Below, piece by piece: positions 50,214 to 52,865 of a stretch of DNA of 52,865 nt. The DNA comes from Candidatus Melainabacteria bacterium (GTDB lineage Bacteria > Cyanobacteriota > Vampirovibrionia > LMEP-6097), in the NCBI GenBank assembly GCA_005110385.1, contig DUDT01000022.1:1-52865 (forward strand). The letters are read 5' to 3'. Below the pieces are notes generated by a model. That model saw only the letters and a list, made by a program, of their open reading frames with translations, was not told where the DNA came from and did no database searches. The position numbers were made by a program, and so were the translations under genes. Every line of letters starts with the position of its first letter. The first letter of the stretch is position 1.

Positions 50214-50951
50214 TTAGTAATAAGGATTCTGATTCTGTTGTTGATAGATCACCCCTGGATCTTGAAAAGCCCCAGCAGGATAAGTCTGACTAGGATCAGC
50301 ATACTGAGGAGAATTAGCTGGACTAGCAATTCTTAAAACCTGATCTAACACGAAAGGGATCTGAGTGCCTTTAGGTAAAACTAACTCTTTACCTTTCTGT
50401 ATAGCCCCACCGACTAAACCTACACCACTACCAATAGCCGTACCGAGTGCAGCACCTTTACCAATTTTACCACCGCTAATAGCACCACCAATTAATCCAC
50501 TTAAGGCTCCACCGGCAGCTCCAGCTACAGTCGTTTTAGCGAAATGCTTCGCACGAGCATGATCCTCAGCGACTAGACTAAAACGATTCTGGTCTATACT
50601 AGCTGAAATGGGTATTCTTGCTCCATTAGGAGTAATTAAAGTCTTTAGCCTAAAGTCTATCTTACCTGGCTCACCAGCTCTACCAGCTGGATTCACACTA
50701 ACCACTTCAGCCTCTACTACGGAACCAGCAGGCACCACCATAGCTGAACCAGAATATACAGGTGCCGATAACTGAAGAGCGATAGTTTCACCTACTCGTG
50801 TAAATTCCGAGCTAAGTGTTTCTGTTAAAACAGCTTGGACTGGGGTTCCTTGGGCAACAAAACTTACTGAGCCTTTAAAATTTTCAGCAAAAACGGCTGA
50901 ATATAAAACACTTAAACTAAAAACTAAAAGAAATCTCACGAATTTAGACAT
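50214..50951 (-). CDS. Exported protein with glycine-zipper segment
   Basis: 245 residues. A signal peptide (about 1-22, ending VFAEN) is followed by a beta-rich region (VPAGSVVEAEVVSVNPAGRA, GKIDFRLKTLITPNGARIP) resembling the exported domains of TrbI/VirB10-type or other envelope proteins. A Gly/Ala-rich amphipathic stretch (about 143-190, GAAGGALSGLIGGAISGGKI, GAALGTAIGSGVGLVGGAI) is a glycine zipper that may interact with a membrane. The C-terminus is rich in Gln, Pro and Tyr. Function unknown. AAGGG is about 11 bases before the ATG. Confidence 0.72.
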   Translation of the reverse strand: MSKFVRFLLVFSLSVLYSAVFAENFKGSVSFVAQGTPVQAVLTETLSSEFTRVGETIALQLSAPVYSGSAMVVPAGSVVEAEVVSVNPAGRAGEPGKIDFRLKTLITPNGARIPISASIDQNRFSLVAEDHARAKHFAKTTVAGAAGGALSGLIGGAISGGKIGKGAALGTAIGSGVGLVGGAIQKGKELVLPKGTQIPFVLDQVLRIASPANSPQYADPSQTYPAGAFQDPGVIYQQQNQNPYY

Positions 50952-51015
50952 TTTTCAACTATCCCTTTATTGATATTATTCCCTCATTAAACCTAGATGG
51001 GACTAATCACATTCC

Positions 51016-51372
51016 CTAGGTTTTAAGATCATTTACAATACTATCAAGTTTAATCTGCAGGTCAAAAATATCAGCACTTTCACGATAACCTGCAAGTATT
51101 AATAAGGACATTGCATTGAATTGATAAAAGAAAACTATACCTTTTTCAACCAAAATAATATGCCTTATTACAGAATCATGATCATTTAAAGAAAACTTAA
51201 AACCATCTTGATACTCCATAAAGTTCTGTAAATTTATATCCTGTAAATATTTTTTTGAATGTTCATGAATCACAGTAGAGAATTCATCAAAAAGAAGAAA
51301 AGAATCTACTTCTTTAGACACTTCAAGCTTAGTAAGCATATCTTTTCGCCTTTCAATATCCGAAGAATACAT
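51016..51372 (-). CDS. Unknown 118-residue soluble protein
   Basis: Not recognised. AAGGA ten bases upstream, inside the end of the preceding gene, supports the ATG at 51372; the two genes are 4 bases apart and should be cotranscribed. The protein is mixed alpha/beta (FSLNDHDSVIRHIILVEKGIVFFYQFNAMSL), which somewhat resembles small roadblock-like folds, but I would not assign it. Confidence 0.65.
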   Translation of the reverse strand: MYSSDIERRKDMLTKLEVSKEVDSFLLFDEFSTVIHEHSKKYLQDINLQNFMEYQDGFKFSLNDHDSVIRHIILVEKGIVFFYQFNAMSLLILAGYRESADIFDLQIKLDSIVNDLKT

Positions 51373-51376
51373 CTCT

Positions 51377-51874
51377 CTATCTATCCTTTTTTACGTTTTT
51401 TTTCACCACTTCAATCGAAGTTATATCCAACCAAGGCTCACCTAAAGCTACTTCAAATACTCTACCTGAAAGCTTAAGAGCATCTCCCTGTTCTAAACTT
51501 AAACGATCTTCAGTATTTTTAAAAATATCTAACTTAACAGCCAATTTGAGCTCAACAAGAGGAATCTGCTTATGGTCTGGCCTTGCAAGTACTATGCCAA
51601 TATAATTTTTAGCTTCTCTCATCGCAGGCGGATAATCTAATGGCAAAGAGGAAAATGAATAAAAATCACCAAGAAATTTCACTTTCTTACCCTTGTAAGC
51701 TTTTGGATTCGCTACTATATCCTTAATCTTGAGATACGGACCGTCACAGGCTAAGTTTAAATTAACCTCATTCGTAGAATCTATTGCGTAAGCGAAATTT
51801 GATTTTAAATCAGCAAAAGAAAGAACTGGCATCAGAAAAATAACAAATAAAACAAACTTTGCTAATCTATTCAT
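51377..51874 (-). CDS. Exported 165-residue protein, unknown
   Basis: An N-terminal signal peptide (about 1-22, KFVLFVIFLMPVLSFADLK) is followed by a small beta-rich domain: LKIKDIVANPKAYKGKKVKF, GDFYSFSSLP and RLSLEQGDALKLSGRVFEV. The latter resembles periplasmic OB-fold proteins, in which a strand reading KGK.V...G is common. A single Cys lies after the signal region. Upstream it diverges from the SPOR-like gene. Confidence 0.68.
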   Translation of the reverse strand: MNRLAKFVLFVIFLMPVLSFADLKSNFAYAIDSTNEVNLNLACDGPYLKIKDIVANPKAYKGKKVKFLGDFYSFSSLPLDYPPAMREAKNYIGIVLARPDHKQIPLVELKLAVKLDIFKNTEDRLSLEQGDALKLSGRVFEVALGEPWLDITSIEVVKKNVKKDR

Positions 51875-51921
51875 ATTAGATAAATAGTACCAAGATAAGT
51901 AAAAGTTTCAAATAAAGATTA

Positions 51922-52584
51922 ATGGGTTTACTTGATGACATCAAAAAATTAAGGGAAAGAGCAGATATCCTTAACAACAGCTTTAAAAGCCCTCAGGGGA
52001 AAATAGAGGAAGCTAGTGTAAAGCTTTCTAGGCCACAATTTGAAAATAAATTTAAAACATCTAGAATTCCTAAACAGCCAACATTAAAAAAAAATCTTCA
52101 AAGCAACTTTTTTCAAAAAACCTTATCAGAATCAAGTAATTTAAAAATAAGTGAAGAGATCGAACTGAAAAATAATTTCTATAATAGCTTTAACATAAAA
52201 ATACTGTTAATTTTGTCAGCTCTCTTAATAGTATTCCTACTTTTCAAAATTGAGGGAAATGTCCTTAATAAACACAACACACAAGATAGCTCCAAAGCAC
52301 GACTCAAGAATCTTTCAAGTAAAACAGTGCCTAATGACAATAATGCTTATTACTTGAGCAAAGGCTTAATGATTTGCTCTGGTAGTTACAATTCGCTAGA
52401 AGCTGCAGAGTTACAGTTAAATAGGATTAAAAAAATCACAGAACAAAATAGTAAAATCATCAGGATCTCTGATTATTACACAATTCAAATAGGCGATTAT
52501 TATTTTAATAAAGATGACGCCTTCTATGTTTTCGGGGAACTTTCTGCAATGGGCATTATTGATATTTCCATCAGATCAAATTAA
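51922..52584 (+). CDS. Membrane protein with C-terminal SPOR-like domain
   Basis: 220 residues: a basic cytosolic part (about 1-87), one transmembrane helix (about 92-108, ILLILSALLIVFLLF), a linker, and a C-terminal domain of about 70 residues with KGLMICSGSYNSLEAAELQL and TIQIGDYYFNKDDAFYVF. The repeated (I/V)..G.Y..(S/N)..(A/D)A pattern is that of SPOR domains, which bind peptidoglycan at the division site. The match is by eye. The TAA stop shares its last base with the first base of the IS element. Confidence 0.6.
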   Translation: MGLLDDIKKLRERADILNNSFKSPQGKIEEASVKLSRPQFENKFKTSRIPKQPTLKKNLQSNFFQKTLSESSNLKISEEIELKNNFYNSFNIKILLILSALLIVFLLFKIEGNVLNKHNTQDSSKARLKNLSSKTVPNDNNAYYLSKGLMICSGSYNSLEAAELQLNRIKKITEQNSKIIRISDYYTIQIGDYYFNKDDAFYVFGELSAMGIIDISIRSN

Positions 52585-52865
52585 AACTGCCCCAATTAAT
52601 TTCACTTAAGGTAAATTGGGGAAAAATGACCCCTAAAAAGCAGAGGGGTTATGGAGGGAGAATATTATGAATGAGAGAAAGAGTACATGGTCTTGATGAA
52701 TGTTCGATATGTAAAGCTAGGGGAACAGTGATTCGTCGTGGTTTTTTTGAGAGAAAATCAGATAGAAAAATAATTCAGAAATATTACTGTAAAAAATGCA
52801 GGAAATCCTTTTCACAGCAGACTTTGAGTTATGACTATCGCCTCAGAAAGCGCTATCTTAACCAA
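52584..52865 (+). mobile_element. Right-edge copy of the insertion sequence (5' part only)
   Basis: The inverted counterpart of bases 1-256, extending 26 bases further into the transposase gene. The end AAACTGCCCCAATTA and the two hairpins are preserved. The upstream gene stops exactly at the boundary, suggesting the element inserted right after or at the end of that gene. Both window edges cut the same repeated sequence, so the window may be a contig bounded by IS copies. Confidence 0.85.
52671..52865 (+). CDS. Transposase, N-terminal fragment (truncated by window edge)
   Basis: From ATG 52671 65 codons are open to the edge. Zinc-ribbon cysteines CSIC (residue 11) and CKKC (residue 42) match the copy at the left edge; the extra nine residues continue RLRKRYLNQ. 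Differences from the left copy are one Lys/Arg exchange and silent changes. The catalytic part is missing. Confidence 0.7.
   Translation, partial: MRERVHGLDECSICKARGTVIRRGFFERKSDRKIIQKYYCKKCRKSFSQQTLSYDYRLRKRYLNQ

Noticed and set aside
1-52865. CRISPR arrays, tRNA or rRNA genes, prophage genes
   Set aside because: I looked for regularly spaced repeats, the TTCGANTC-type tRNA loop and phage structural genes and saw none. The dispersed repeat is not regularly spaced and has no spacers.

Overview
This is a low-GC bacterial chromosome segment of about 53 kb, densely packed and dominated by housekeeping genes (clpX, clpP, trpF, mnmE, obgE, dnaA, hemE, rnhA, kdsA, trmH, trpS, clpB, tpiA, fabD, secG, thrS). 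The organism appears to be a flagellated, two-membrane bacterium: fliP/fliQ/fliR (export gate), two FlgF/FlgG-type rod or hook genes and an L-ring gene (flgH) imply a flagellum that crosses an outer membrane, and kdsA implies KDO-containing LPS. A DUF760-like protein (a family of cyanobacteria and plastids), a MurT-type ligase and a cyanobacterial-looking SecG, together with the absence of photosynthesis genes, make a non-photosynthetic relative of cyanobacteria (Vampirovibrionia/Melainabacteria) my best guess. That is inference.

Layout. Both ends carry the 5' part of the same insertion sequence in inverted orientation (1-256 and 52584-52865), each with the start of a zinc-ribbon transposase running off the edge. 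294-6620 holds clpX-clpP (-), then a PLP decarboxylase, a tandem TrpF-like/TrpF pair and a MurT-type Mur ligase (+). 6773-10603 is a three-GAF-type/GGDEF protein followed by mnmE (-). 10636-14821 runs flgF/G-like genes, a Met/Gly-rich protein, tyrA and obgE (+). 14868-23200 is a long minus-strand run: dnaA, a CysJ-like reductase, comEC, a ROK kinase, flgH, lemA and two TPM-domain genes. 23381-33654 mixes small unknown genes with dus, hemE, a HAD hydrolase, rnhA, kdsA, trmH and trpS. 33804-36954 has a three-repeat protein and fliP-fliQ-fliR (-). 36995-46780 has clpB, alkA-like, an ECF sigma factor with a small membrane partner, tpiA, DUF760-like, tusA-like, fabD, secG and a large pentapeptide-repeat protein. 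46853-52584 has thrS, a DUF1521-like protein with a GDPH self-cleavage-type motif, envelope proteins and a SPOR-like protein.

The most unusual feature is a dispersed 36-45 bp repeat (core AAAACGCAGAAATTGGAGTT) with at least eleven copies. Some sit just downstream of stop codons, but five or six lie inside protein genes (mnmE twice, comEC, ygcG-like, alkA-like, perhaps murT) and are always read in the same frame, giving a peptide like ENAENGVVQRSL in loops that the families normally lack. This resembles, in behaviour only, the Rickettsia palindromic elements and I do not recognise it as a described family. Other notable points: many operon-head genes have a -10 box so close to the start codon that the mRNA must be leaderless; rnhA seems to start at ATT; FliQ carries a 230-residue Pro/Ala/Thr tail with a 54-bp tandem repeat; and the upstream TrpF paralogue has lost its catalytic residues. 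No tRNA, rRNA or CRISPR array was seen.
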